A stretch of 64,000 nucleotides of DNA from Prevotella fusca JCM 17724. GTDB lineage: Bacteria > Bacteroidota > Bacteroidia > Bacteroidales > Bacteroidaceae. The notes beneath the pieces were generated by a model. The model was given only the letters and a program-made list of their open reading frames with translations. It was not told the DNA's origin and searched no databases. Position 1 is the first letter of the stretch. Each line of letters opens with the position of its first letter. The stretch covers positions 516,501 through 580,500 of the forward strand of contig NZ_CP012074.1 in assembly GCF_001262015.1 (NCBI RefSeq), read 5' to 3'. A program made the position numbers and the translations under genes. Positions 44,278 to 52,059 of this stretch are shown here, in pieces.

Positions 44278-47200
44278 TGAAAGACGAGTCAATAAAGAAA
44301 GTCCTGATACTTGGTTCAGGCGCATTGAAGATTGGTGAGGCAGGTGAGTTTGATTACTCTGGTTCACAGGCGTTGAAGGCGTTGCATGAGGAAGGTGTTT
44401 CTACGGTTCTGATCAATCCAAACATTGCTACGGTACAAACATCCGAAGGTGTTGCGGACCAGATTTACTTCCTTCCTGTTCAGCCTTATTTTGTTGAGCG
44501 TGTCATAGAGAAGGAACGCCCTGATGGTATCCTACTGTCTTTCGGAGGACAGACTGCATTGAACTGTGGTGTTGAACTGGATAAGACAGGAGTTTTGCAG
44601 AAGTATAATGTAAAGGTTTTGGGAACTCCGGTCAAGGCAATCATGGATACTGAGGACCGTGAACTCTTTGTGGAGCGGTTGGATGAGATTGATGTAAAGA
44701 CCATCAAGAGTGAGGCTTGTGAGGATATTCAGCAGGCACGTATGGCTGCCAAGAACCTCGGTTATCCTGTCATCGTTCGTGCAGCATACGCATTGGGCGG
44801 TCTTGGCAGTGGCTTTGCTGATAACGAAGAAGAGTTGAATACACTCTGTGAAAAGGCTTTCTCCTTCTCTCCACAGGTGCTGGTTGAGAAGAGTCTGAAG
44901 GGTTGGAAAGAAATTGAATATGAAGTTGTACGTGACCGTTATGACAATTGTATCACGGTTTGTAACATGGAGAACTTCGATCCGCTTGGAATTCATACAG
45001 GTGAGTCTATCGTTATTGCACCGTCTCAGACGCTTTCAAACAGCGAGTATCACAAGTTGCGTGCACTGTCTATCAAGATTGTTCGCCATATTGGTATTGT
45101 CGGTGAATGTAATGTTCAGTATGCTTTCGACCCGGAGAGCGAGGACTATCGTGTTATTGAGGTCAATGCCCGTCTGTCACGTTCTTCAGCTCTTGCCAGC
45201 AAGGCGACAGGATATCCGCTTGCTTTCGTTGCAGCCAAGCTGGGTATGGGCTACGGGCTCTTTGAATTGAAGAATTCTGTAACAAAGACAACCTCAGCTT
45301 TCTTTGAACCGGCACTCGACTATGTAGTCTGCAAGATTCCACGTTGGGACCTCAGTAAATTCCGTGGCGTTGATAAGGAGTTAGGTTCAAGTATGAAGTC
45401 TGTCGGTGAGGTAATGGCTATTGGCCGTAACTTTGAGGAGGCTATTCAGAAAGGTCTTCGCATGATAGGGCAGGGTATGCACGGCTTTGTTGAGAACAAA
45501 GAGTTACAGATTGACGACCTTGATGCAGCCCTGCGTGAGCCGACTGACAAGCGTGTATTCCTTATTTCCAAGGCAATGCACAAGGGATATACGGTTGACC
45601 AGATTCACGATCTGACTAAGATTGACCGTTGGTTCCTCAACAAACTCAAGCATATTATTGACATTGATGAGGAGCTGAAGCGTAAGAATATCAATACTCT
45701 TGATAAAGAACTCCTGCGAACAGCCAAGGTTTATGGCTTTACCGACTTCCAGATTGCACGCGCTGTAGGCTTGGAAGAGGAATGTCAGAACATGCACCAG
45801 GCGATGAGGATTGTCCGTCGTTTACGCAAGGGCTTTGGCATTCTTCCCGTTGTCAAGCAGATTGATACGCTGGCAGCAGAGTATCCGGCACAGACCAATT
45901 ACCTCTATGTTACCTATGCTGGCGTAGCTTCTGACATAACCTTCTCTAATGACCGTAACTCGGTTATCGTACTCGGTTCAGGTGCTTACCGCATTGGTAG
46001 TTCTGTTGAGTTTGACTGGTGTGGTGTTCAGGCATTGAATACAATTCGCCGTCAGGGTTATCGCTCTATTATGATTAATTATAATCCAGAGACTGTTTCA
46101 ACGGATTACGACATGTGCGACCGTCTCTACTTTGATGAGTTGACCTTTGAGCGTGTAATGGATATTATTGATGCAGAGAATCCACATGGTGTGATTGTGT
46201 CAACTGGTGGTCAGATTCCTAACAATCTTGCGATGTATCTTGATGAGGAGAATGTGCCTATTCTTGGAACATCAGCAAAGGATATTGATAATGCTGAAGA
46301 CCGTGCCAAGTTCTCATCTATGCTCACGGAGAACGGTATCAACCAGCCTGAATGGAGCGCACTGACAAGCATGGACGACATTGATAAGTTTGTCGACCGT
46401 GTCGGTTTCCCTGTTCTTGTCCGTCCGTCTTATGTCCTTTCAGGTGCTGCGATGAACATCTGTTCTAACAAAGACGAGCTTACCCGCTTCCTTCAGCTGG
46501 CAGCTAATGTCAGTGTTGACCACCCTGTTGTGGTAAGTAAGTTCATTGAATATGCCAAGGAGATTGAAATGGACGCTGTTGCACAGGACGGTGAGATTAT
46601 GGCATACGCTATTTCTGAACATATTGAGTTTGCCGGTGTTCACTCTGGTGATGCTACAATCCAGTTCCCACCGCAGAAGCTCTATGTTGAGACGATGCGC
46701 CGTATCAAGCGCATCAGCCGTCAGATAGCAAAGAAACTGCATATTAACGGACCGTTCAATATTCAGTTCATGGCACGTGACAATGATATTCTTGTTATCG
46801 AGTGTAACCTCCGTGCGAGCCGTTCATTCCCATTCGTAAGTAAGGTTTTGAAGCTCAATCTCATAGACTTGGCCACGAAGATTATGCTCGGTGCGCCTGT
46901 CGAGAAGCCTAACAAGAACCTCTTTGACCTTGATTATGTGGGTATTAAGGCTTCCCAGTTCTCTTTCAACCGCTTGCAGAAAGCTGATCCGGTGCTGGGT
47001 GTTGATATGAGTTCTACAGGCGAAGTCGGCTGTTTGGGCGATGATACCTCAACTGCCTTGTTGAAATCAATGCTCTCAGTGGGGCATCGTATTCCGAAGA
47101 AGACTATCCTACTCTCGACAGGTGGTGCAAAGCAGAAGGCTGAAATGCTTGATGCTGCAAAGATGTTGAAGCAGCATGGCTATGAACTTTATGCAACAGT

Positions 47201-47501
47201 TGGTACGTCAAAGTATCTCACAGAGAATGGTATAGAGAACACACTTGTCTATATGCCTTCAGATGAAGGACAGCAGCCACAGGCTCTTGACCTCCTGCAC
47301 GAGAAGAAGATTGACATGGTGGTGAATATGCCAAAGGACCTTACTCCACGTGAGTTGACCAATGGTTACAAGATTCGCCGTGCAGCCATTGATCTCAATG
47401 TTCCGCTGATTACGAACAGCCGACTGGCAAGTGCTTTTATCTCGGCCTTCTGCAATGTCAGCTTGGATGACATTGATATCAAGGCTTGGGGAGAATATTA
47501 A
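44277..47501 (+). CDS. carB: Carbamoyl-phosphate synthase large subunit
   Basis: 1074 residues, full length. Two homologous ATP-grasp halves: the first with VLILGSGALKIGEAGEFDYSG near the start and the second with VIVLGSGAYRIGSSVEFDWCG around residue 560. The last ~130 residues (STGGAKQKAEMLDAAKML) form the MGS-like allosteric domain, where UMP or IMP acts in known enzymes. It makes carbamoyl phosphate from bicarbonate, ammonia and two ATP. Forms a heterodimer with CarA. Confidence 0.97.
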   Translation: MKDESIKKVLILGSGALKIGEAGEFDYSGSQALKALHEEGVSTVLINPNIATVQTSEGVADQIYFLPVQPYFVERVIEKERPDGILLSFGGQTALNCGVELDKTGVLQKYNVKVLGTPVKAIMDTEDRELFVERLDEIDVKTIKSEACEDIQQARMAAKNLGYPVIVRAAYALGGLGSGFADNEEELNTLCEKAFSFSPQVLVEKSLKGWKEIEYEVVRDRYDNCITVCNMENFDPLGIHTGESIVIAPSQTLSNSEYHKLRALSIKIVRHIGIVGECNVQYAFDPESEDYRVIEVNARLSRSSALASKATGYPLAFVAAKLGMGYGLFELKNSVTKTTSAFFEPALDYVVCKIPRWDLSKFRGVDKELGSSMKSVGEVMAIGRNFEEAIQKGLRMIGQGMHGFVENKELQIDDLDAALREPTDKRVFLISKAMHKGYTVDQIHDLTKIDRWFLNKLKHIIDIDEELKRKNINTLDKELLRTAKVYGFTDFQIARAVGLEEECQNMHQAMRIVRRLRKGFGILPVVKQIDTLAAEYPAQTNYLYVTYAGVASDITFSNDRNSVIVLGSGAYRIGSSVEFDWCGVQALNTIRRQGYRSIMINYNPETVSTDYDMCDRLYFDELTFERVMDIIDAENPHGVIVSTGGQIPNNLAMYLDEENVPILGTSAKDIDNAEDRAKFSSMLTENGINQPEWSALTSMDDIDKFVDRVGFPVLVRPSYVLSGAAMNICSNKDELTRFLQLAANVSVDHPVVVSKFIEYAKEIEMDAVAQDGEIMAYAISEHIEFAGVHSGDATIQFPPQKLYVETMRRIKRISRQIAKKLHINGPFNIQFMARDNDILVIECNLRASRSFPFVSKVLKLNLIDLATKIMLGAPVEKPNKNLFDLDYVGIKASQFSFNRLQKADPVLGVDMSSTGEVGCLGDDTSTALLKSMLSVGHRIPKKTILLSTGGAKQKAEMLDAAKMLKQHGYELYATVGTSKYLTENGIENTLVYMPSDEGQQPQALDLLHEKKIDMVVNMPKDLTPRELTNGYKIRRAAIDLNVPLITNSRLASAFISAFCNVSLDDIDIKAWGEY

Positions 47502-47699
47502 TAGCTCTTGGAGTTGAAGGAGCCAAGGGAGTTAGAAAGAGTTACGGTAACAGCAGGCATTTTAGTTGCTTCCTATAAGCTACAATATTTTTTGGTTAAC
47601 TCCCTTGGCTTCCTCAAATGGAATCGGGAGAATAGTCTTGACAGCTTCTGACTTCCCTGACTCCTTGAACTTCCTCCAGACATCTTAACTCCTTAAAAA

Positions 47700-48281
47700 A
47701 TGAAACTACATTCTATGATGTTGTTGCCTTTAGGTTTTGTGGCTATGGCAGCAACGGCATTCTCTTCCTGTTCCGGCTGTTCGTCACGTGGAGTAGGGCA
47801 TTATGATACAACACAGATTGACACAATGATTGCAGTCGACCTCGATAGTGCCTCATCTGGTGACGGGACATACGTCTCTTCATGGACCTATCTCAACGAT
47901 TCTGCTATTGCCAAGATGCAGAGTGCACCGAACAAGAAGTCGCAGATAACAGCTTCCAATCGTATGACCATCCGTGTCCGTTATCTTGGACGTGTGGGTG
48001 TAGAGGTGTGTATGATTCTCGGCGATGGAGAGCAGTTTGCAGGCAATAGTTATGACACAACCAACTTCGTCCGTGTCTATGCACATGGGGATGAGGTGGG
48101 ACGCTTCACTTATAAGCCTGGTGTCAGTAAGCAGACAGACTCTGCTTTTGTCCAGAATCCTGAAGCCTTTGTTGATTGTCTTCGTAAGAACAGCTCCCTC
48201 AAGATAGAGACAACCACCTTTACCAGTGGGACGCTTGTTTATAGTTTTGATGCTATAGCTGCGTTGGCAAAGAGGAAATAG
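47700..48281 (+). CDS. Hypothetical lipoprotein or secreted protein, 193 residues
   Basis: Hydrophobic N-terminus (LLPLGFVAMAATAFSSCSGC) with the Cys after FSS as a probable lipid-attachment site. The mature part is Thr/Ser-rich and beta-type (RMTIRVRYLGRVGVEVCMILGDGEQF). No family recognised. It follows carB after about 200 bp that contain a 13-bp inverted repeat (47522-47534 and 47597-47609). It lies just before the mobile-element cluster. Location outer membrane or periplasm; function unknown. Confidence 0.7.
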   Translation: MKLHSMMLLPLGFVAMAATAFSSCSGCSSRGVGHYDTTQIDTMIAVDLDSASSGDGTYVSSWTYLNDSAIAKMQSAPNKKSQITASNRMTIRVRYLGRVGVEVCMILGDGEQFAGNSYDTTNFVRVYAHGDEVGRFTYKPGVSKQTDSAFVQNPEAFVDCLRKNSSLKIETTTFTSGTLVYSFDAIAALAKRK

Positions 48282-48402
48282 AATTCTGAATACTATGTTT
48301 TACAGTGAAGGACGGTGGTAGTAAGAATCATCTTGTCAGTCGGTAAGATTTGTTTTCATAGGACTTGATAAATATTTTTTTGTTGTCTGATAAAACTTAA
48401 AT

Positions 48403-49832
48403 AGTCGTTCCTTAAAAAGCCCATTTTGTCGAAAAGTCAACCAAAACTGACTTTTCGATGATAGTTTTTGTAAAGCACAAAAGAGCTCTCATAGCTCTTC
48501 TGAAGTTATATGCTGCAGCTGCCAGCATTATATTCATAGCATCCCCTTTCACACCTTTATAAAAGTTGCGAGATAATCTGTAATCACTTTTAAGATGTCC
48601 TATGGTAGGCTCTATTCCTGCCCGCTTGCAAAACAGTTTGTGTTTCTTTTTCTTTTGATAGTAACTATCTTTGTCTTTAGGGGCTTGTGGTATGAGTATT
48701 TTTGTTGTTCCAACCAGATCTGTTCCTCTATATCCTCTGTCTCCTGCCAAGTTATCAATGCGCTTGCCTGTCATTCTTTCGGTTTGTTGTAAGGATGCTT
48801 CTATGGTATGCCCATCATATTCATTCCTAAAAGAAACGGCAGCAAGAATAATTCCTGATAGCGAACGGATAAAGGAAGCTTTGTTGCCAAACTCATACTT
48901 CTTATGTTCCTTACCCTTACTGATGCATTGTACTTCAGGCTCGTGAAGAGAATATATCTTATTACGACTGTTACGTTTTTGAGAAAGGACCTTATAGAAG
49001 AGCTCAAACATCTTTTCATAGCCTTTCCTGTCAGGAAGATTACGGTCAGGTTCTCTGACCAAACGACCGGCTATGGTGCGCAGACTCCGGTCAGCCTTGA
49101 CAGCCTTCCTGTGACTCCTGGGGTGATTGCGAAAACGTTGGTTGCGAGAGATTGCTTTCAGTGTCCTTTGGTAGCTCTGACGTAAAGGAAGTTTCTTCTC
49201 ACGAACGATTTTGAGCACTCGATTGATTATCTTTTTATGCAACTTCGCATCCGTTGGGTAAGTGATATTCTTCTCCTGTACCGTAGAATCTATAAAAGCT
49301 GTGTTAAAATGATCCTCATTATCATTCTCAGTATTGACACGGATGCTCTCAGCAAGAATGACTTCAATTCCTTCTTCGCCTATACGATTGCGGAAGTGAA
49401 CCAAATCAGAAGCTTCGCAAGGTTCTTTAGGAAGAAACTCCAGTTGACCACAGAAATACTGATAATAAGCATTTTCACTCCACTGTAAAACAACACTTTC
49501 GTCAGAGATATTACGCAAGTGTTTCAAGATTAAAAGTCCGCACATCAAACGAATAGGATGCGCAGGGCGACCATTTGTACTACAATACAAACGAGAGAAG
49601 GAGTCTTCAAATCTACGCCAGTTGATTTTATTACCAAGCGTATAAAGGGGGTGATTGTGATTGAGCATATCCTCTAAGGAAGAGAATAATGATAATTGAT
49701 TAGAGGTCCTTTTTAACATATATTTCTGCAAGTTTTATACTGTAAAGGTACAAAAACTTGCAGAAATATACAAATAAATAGAGAGATAATTAACTGTAAA
49801 TCAGTATAATATAATGTATTTAAGGAACGACT
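48403..49832 (-). mobile_element. IS5-family insertion sequence, complete
   Basis: 1430 bp with terminal inverted repeats AGTCGTTCCTTAAA (left 48403-48416, right in reverse 49832-49819), and a 4-bp target duplication AAAT on both sides (48399-48402 and 49833-49836). It contains one intact transposase gene whose stop codon lies inside the left inverted repeat. Intact ends and ORF suggest a recent insertion. The target is a copy of a dispersed repeat. Confidence 0.9.
48412..49731 (-). CDS. IS5-family DDE transposase
   Basis: 439 residues. The N-terminal domain (LYTLGNKINWRRFEDSF, RPAHPIRLMCGLLILKHLRNISDE) is the DUF772-type region, followed by the catalytic DDE core: FIDSTV, then LAGDRGYRGTDL, and the C-terminal acidic residue in the RAGIEPTIGHLKSDYRL box. 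This is the pattern of the IS5 group. No frameshift. Long basic insertion between the first two acidic residues (RNHPRSHRKAVKADR). Cytosolic; mobilises only its own element. Confidence 0.93.
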   Translation of the reverse strand: MQKYMLKRTSNQLSLFSSLEDMLNHNHPLYTLGNKINWRRFEDSFSRLYCSTNGRPAHPIRLMCGLLILKHLRNISDESVVLQWSENAYYQYFCGQLEFLPKEPCEASDLVHFRNRIGEEGIEVILAESIRVNTENDNEDHFNTAFIDSTVQEKNITYPTDAKLHKKIINRVLKIVREKKLPLRQSYQRTLKAISRNQRFRNHPRSHRKAVKADRSLRTIAGRLVREPDRNLPDRKGYEKMFELFYKVLSQKRNSRNKIYSLHEPEVQCISKGKEHKKYEFGNKASFIRSLSGIILAAVSFRNEYDGHTIEASLQQTERMTGKRIDNLAGDRGYRGTDLVGTTKILIPQAPKDKDSYYQKKKKHKLFCKRAGIEPTIGHLKSDYRLSRNFYKGVKGDAMNIMLAAAAYNFRRAMRALLCFTKTIIEKSVLVDFSTKWAF

Positions 49833-50165
49833 AAATAGCTTACTCTTCCATGCTTTCATTTAAGTAGATAACATTTGTATCGTCTTTGGGAAAGTAAGCC
49901 TCTTTTATCAGATAAGTCTTGTTTGGGTAATAGAACTCTTTTCTAACAACAAGTTGCTTCTGCTTCAGCAATATATGGCAATGTATTTAGCACTCAGCAC
50001 CATTGGTGTTTACTAACAACACCAATGGTGCTGAGCAACAACACATTGGTAGAATATGGAATAATAGGATTATTATAATGATATATAGTAAGGTTCTAAT
50101 AACTATCTTATAAGGGAAAGTCTTATCAGTCGGTGAGATTTATTTTCATATAACGTAATAGATAT

Positions 50166-50217
50166 ACAACGTATCGCCGTGAAGCGTAGTTCATACAGCT
50201 TCACGGCGATACGTTGT
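50166..50217 (-). terminator. Hairpin with a perfect 20-bp stem after the DKNYY gene
   Basis: Arms 50166-50185 and 50198-50217 pair without mismatch around a 12-base loop, one base after the stop codon. No true T-run follows on the minus strand, so it may act as a terminator or a 3' stabiliser. Confidence 0.65.
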
Positions 50218-50218
50218 T

Positions 50219-51658
50219 TTAATGTGCATATCCTTCTTCATAATCTCTTTCCATTTCGCTTTCATTCTTAAGTTTTCCTTTCCGGAATTTCTGAATGAGC
50301 GGTGTAGAATGTCCTTCATAGAAGCGATGCTTATCGTAGGCAAAGGCAATCTTTGCCTGTGAGTCCCAACCATATACAAAACTTGCTAAGTCTGCATCTT
50401 TAAGCATCTTGTCCCTATAGAATATGTGATAAAGATCTGCTCCGTAATCGCCGGTATCAGTACCATTATCGTAGACTACTTTTTCGGTCAGACAGATAGA
50501 AGTCAGAGGAGCAAAACTTTTAGGGTCGGCACCCAGTACAACCAGGTTCCGCCAATAGACATTTTTTGTATCAGTAATCCAATCTGTGAGATAATCTATA
50601 TAGGAAAGTTTCAGCGTATCAACTCCGTCTGGCATCTTCAGCAAGTTCCTGGTATAGACACCAGCATTATCCTTGTAAAAATCGGAAGCATCCGTTAATG
50701 TAGATAATTTATCATAGTCTTTCACATCTGTGAGTATATCCATATAGTAAATACCATTCTTGTCCTTACCTATAGGCTCATAGTCTTCGATAAGGTTGAA
50801 AGTGGCAGCATCAGCCCCTTTAATGATTTTGTTTTTGTAATACACCTGACGGCTGTCATGTGCATACGTGTCATTTATGGGTGAAAAAGACTTATAATCA
50901 CCCAAAGAAACTTTCAGGACTCCGTAAAAATCAACCTTTGTATCTATATAATAGGCGTAATTCTTGTCTATACACCAATGTTCATCTTTAAGTCGGAATG
51001 ATTTATAATCTGATACACAGAAAGGGAGTCCAGAGGTATAATAATCTTTTCCGTCACGTGCTATCTGATCATTGACCATCACAAATGTCTTTGGTTTTGC
51101 TCCCTCTAAGACATATCCTCTATAATAGACGTGGTTTTTGTCTGTTGCATAATCTGTGTTCTTTTCCATGACCTGGAATGTTGCAGCGTCAGCCCCTTCA
51201 AGAGGTTCAAATGCATAATATACCCGGAACTTATCCCATCCATAAGACCGGTGCCCATAATCCTTGTAAGTGAACGGGTCTGCTCCTTTAGGTCGTGCAT
51301 TTGCAAGTGGACTGATGTAAAGGAGGTTACTACAGATAATGATATAGAACGGAACTGTTGCTATGATATAGAATAGATAAGGATTCTTGTAGTGTAGTGC
51401 TATCTTACGCGAAAAGATTAGTAGTGGCAGGAGGTAAATCGGGTAGGGTAATACGAATAATGCCATGGTAAGTCTTATGGTATTTGATACCCATAAAACC
51501 TCAGCACCAGAGAGTGCAGTTTTAAACAATATTATAGCTGCTACCGGCCAAACCAGCAACAGGAGAAAAAGGACTTGACAGAAGGATTTTTCAACTGTTG
51601 TCAATTTTCCTCCCATTATTTTCTCTATCCATGAGAGCTCATAGTCTGTTTCATTCAT
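50219..51658 (-). CDS. DKNYY-repeat membrane protein
   Basis: 479 residues from ATG 51658 (MNETDYELSWIE); the longer frame from 51766 starts before the TAAGTTTG box at 51771-51764 and is less likely. Four hydrophobic segments in the first ~140 residues (FLLLLVWPVAAIILF, TMALFVLPYPIYLLPLLIF, YLFYIIATVPFYIIICS). The rest carries at least five DKNYY-type repeats, each with a xxDKxxVYYxxxxLxGAxxxTF pattern (ATDKNHVYYRG, AHDSRQVYYKN, GKDKNGIYYMD, ITDTKNVYWRN, GADLYHIFYRD). The repeats probably form a beta-rich extracytoplasmic domain. Function of the family is unknown. Confidence 0.8.
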   Translation of the reverse strand: MNETDYELSWIEKIMGGKLTTVEKSFCQVLFLLLLVWPVAAIILFKTALSGAEVLWVSNTIRLTMALFVLPYPIYLLPLLIFSRKIALHYKNPYLFYIIATVPFYIIICSNLLYISPLANARPKGADPFTYKDYGHRSYGWDKFRVYYAFEPLEGADAATFQVMEKNTDYATDKNHVYYRGYVLEGAKPKTFVMVNDQIARDGKDYYTSGLPFCVSDYKSFRLKDEHWCIDKNYAYYIDTKVDFYGVLKVSLGDYKSFSPINDTYAHDSRQVYYKNKIIKGADAATFNLIEDYEPIGKDKNGIYYMDILTDVKDYDKLSTLTDASDFYKDNAGVYTRNLLKMPDGVDTLKLSYIDYLTDWITDTKNVYWRNLVVLGADPKSFAPLTSICLTEKVVYDNGTDTGDYGADLYHIFYRDKMLKDADLASFVYGWDSQAKIAFAYDKHRFYEGHSTPLIQKFRKGKLKNESEMERDYEEGYAH

Positions 51659-52059
51659 CTGAAAAAATGCTTTAATTCTTACTACCAGATTGCAGCCGCT
51701 GTTTAATCTATAAATTATGTGCAATGATTTTGCGTTCAGATTGTCAGGTACTGCTTTATTCTGCAAACTTATATAAAATTCTGCAATTATACATCAGTTG
51801 GGTAAAGATTTTCTTTCTTTTCTGGTAAAAAGCGTGTTGGTGTCAGCGATTCTTTGTCAGTGGCTGCCACATTATGTTTTTTGGTATAATAATCCAGCAT
51901 GGAACGGTGCACGAAGAGTAAGGCTTTACTTGATTTCATGTGTTTATATACGATACGAAGCAGGGAAACACAAGCTGTGCTTCCCTGCTTCATAATGATA
52001 GATATGTTTTCCCTGTTCTGCCGACAAGCTGCATTATTCAGGTGAATACTTTGTATTGA
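51659..52059. other. Gap between the DKNYY gene and nrdD
   Basis: About 400 bp. It contains the -7 box for the DKNYY gene (51764-51771) and a hairpin at 51957-51991 with an 11-bp outer stem (GAAGCAGGGAA) and a 4-bp inner stem. No T-run follows. No nrdG or other gene could be found. Confidence 0.5.

Larger units (their letters stand above)
48384..50134 (-). repeat. Dispersed ~300-bp element, copy 3, inverted and split by the insertion sequence
   Basis: Read on the minus strand the blocks follow the same order as in copies 1, 2 and 4: TATAAGGGAA side at 50134, core ACCAATGTGTTGTTG, the 22-bp unit, GCAATATATTG-like, GGCTTACTTTCCCAAAG, and the end GTTTTATCAGACA. The inserted IS (48403-49832) lies near that end, 19 bp from it. 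Without the IS and its 4-bp duplication the element is about 317 bp. It includes a perfect hairpin with 18-bp arms (49993-50010 and 50018-50035). Confidence 0.75.

Noticed and set aside
51787..51993. 68-residue minus-strand ORF
   Set aside because: It begins inside a strong hairpin, has no promoter or homology that I recognise, and shows no coding bias.
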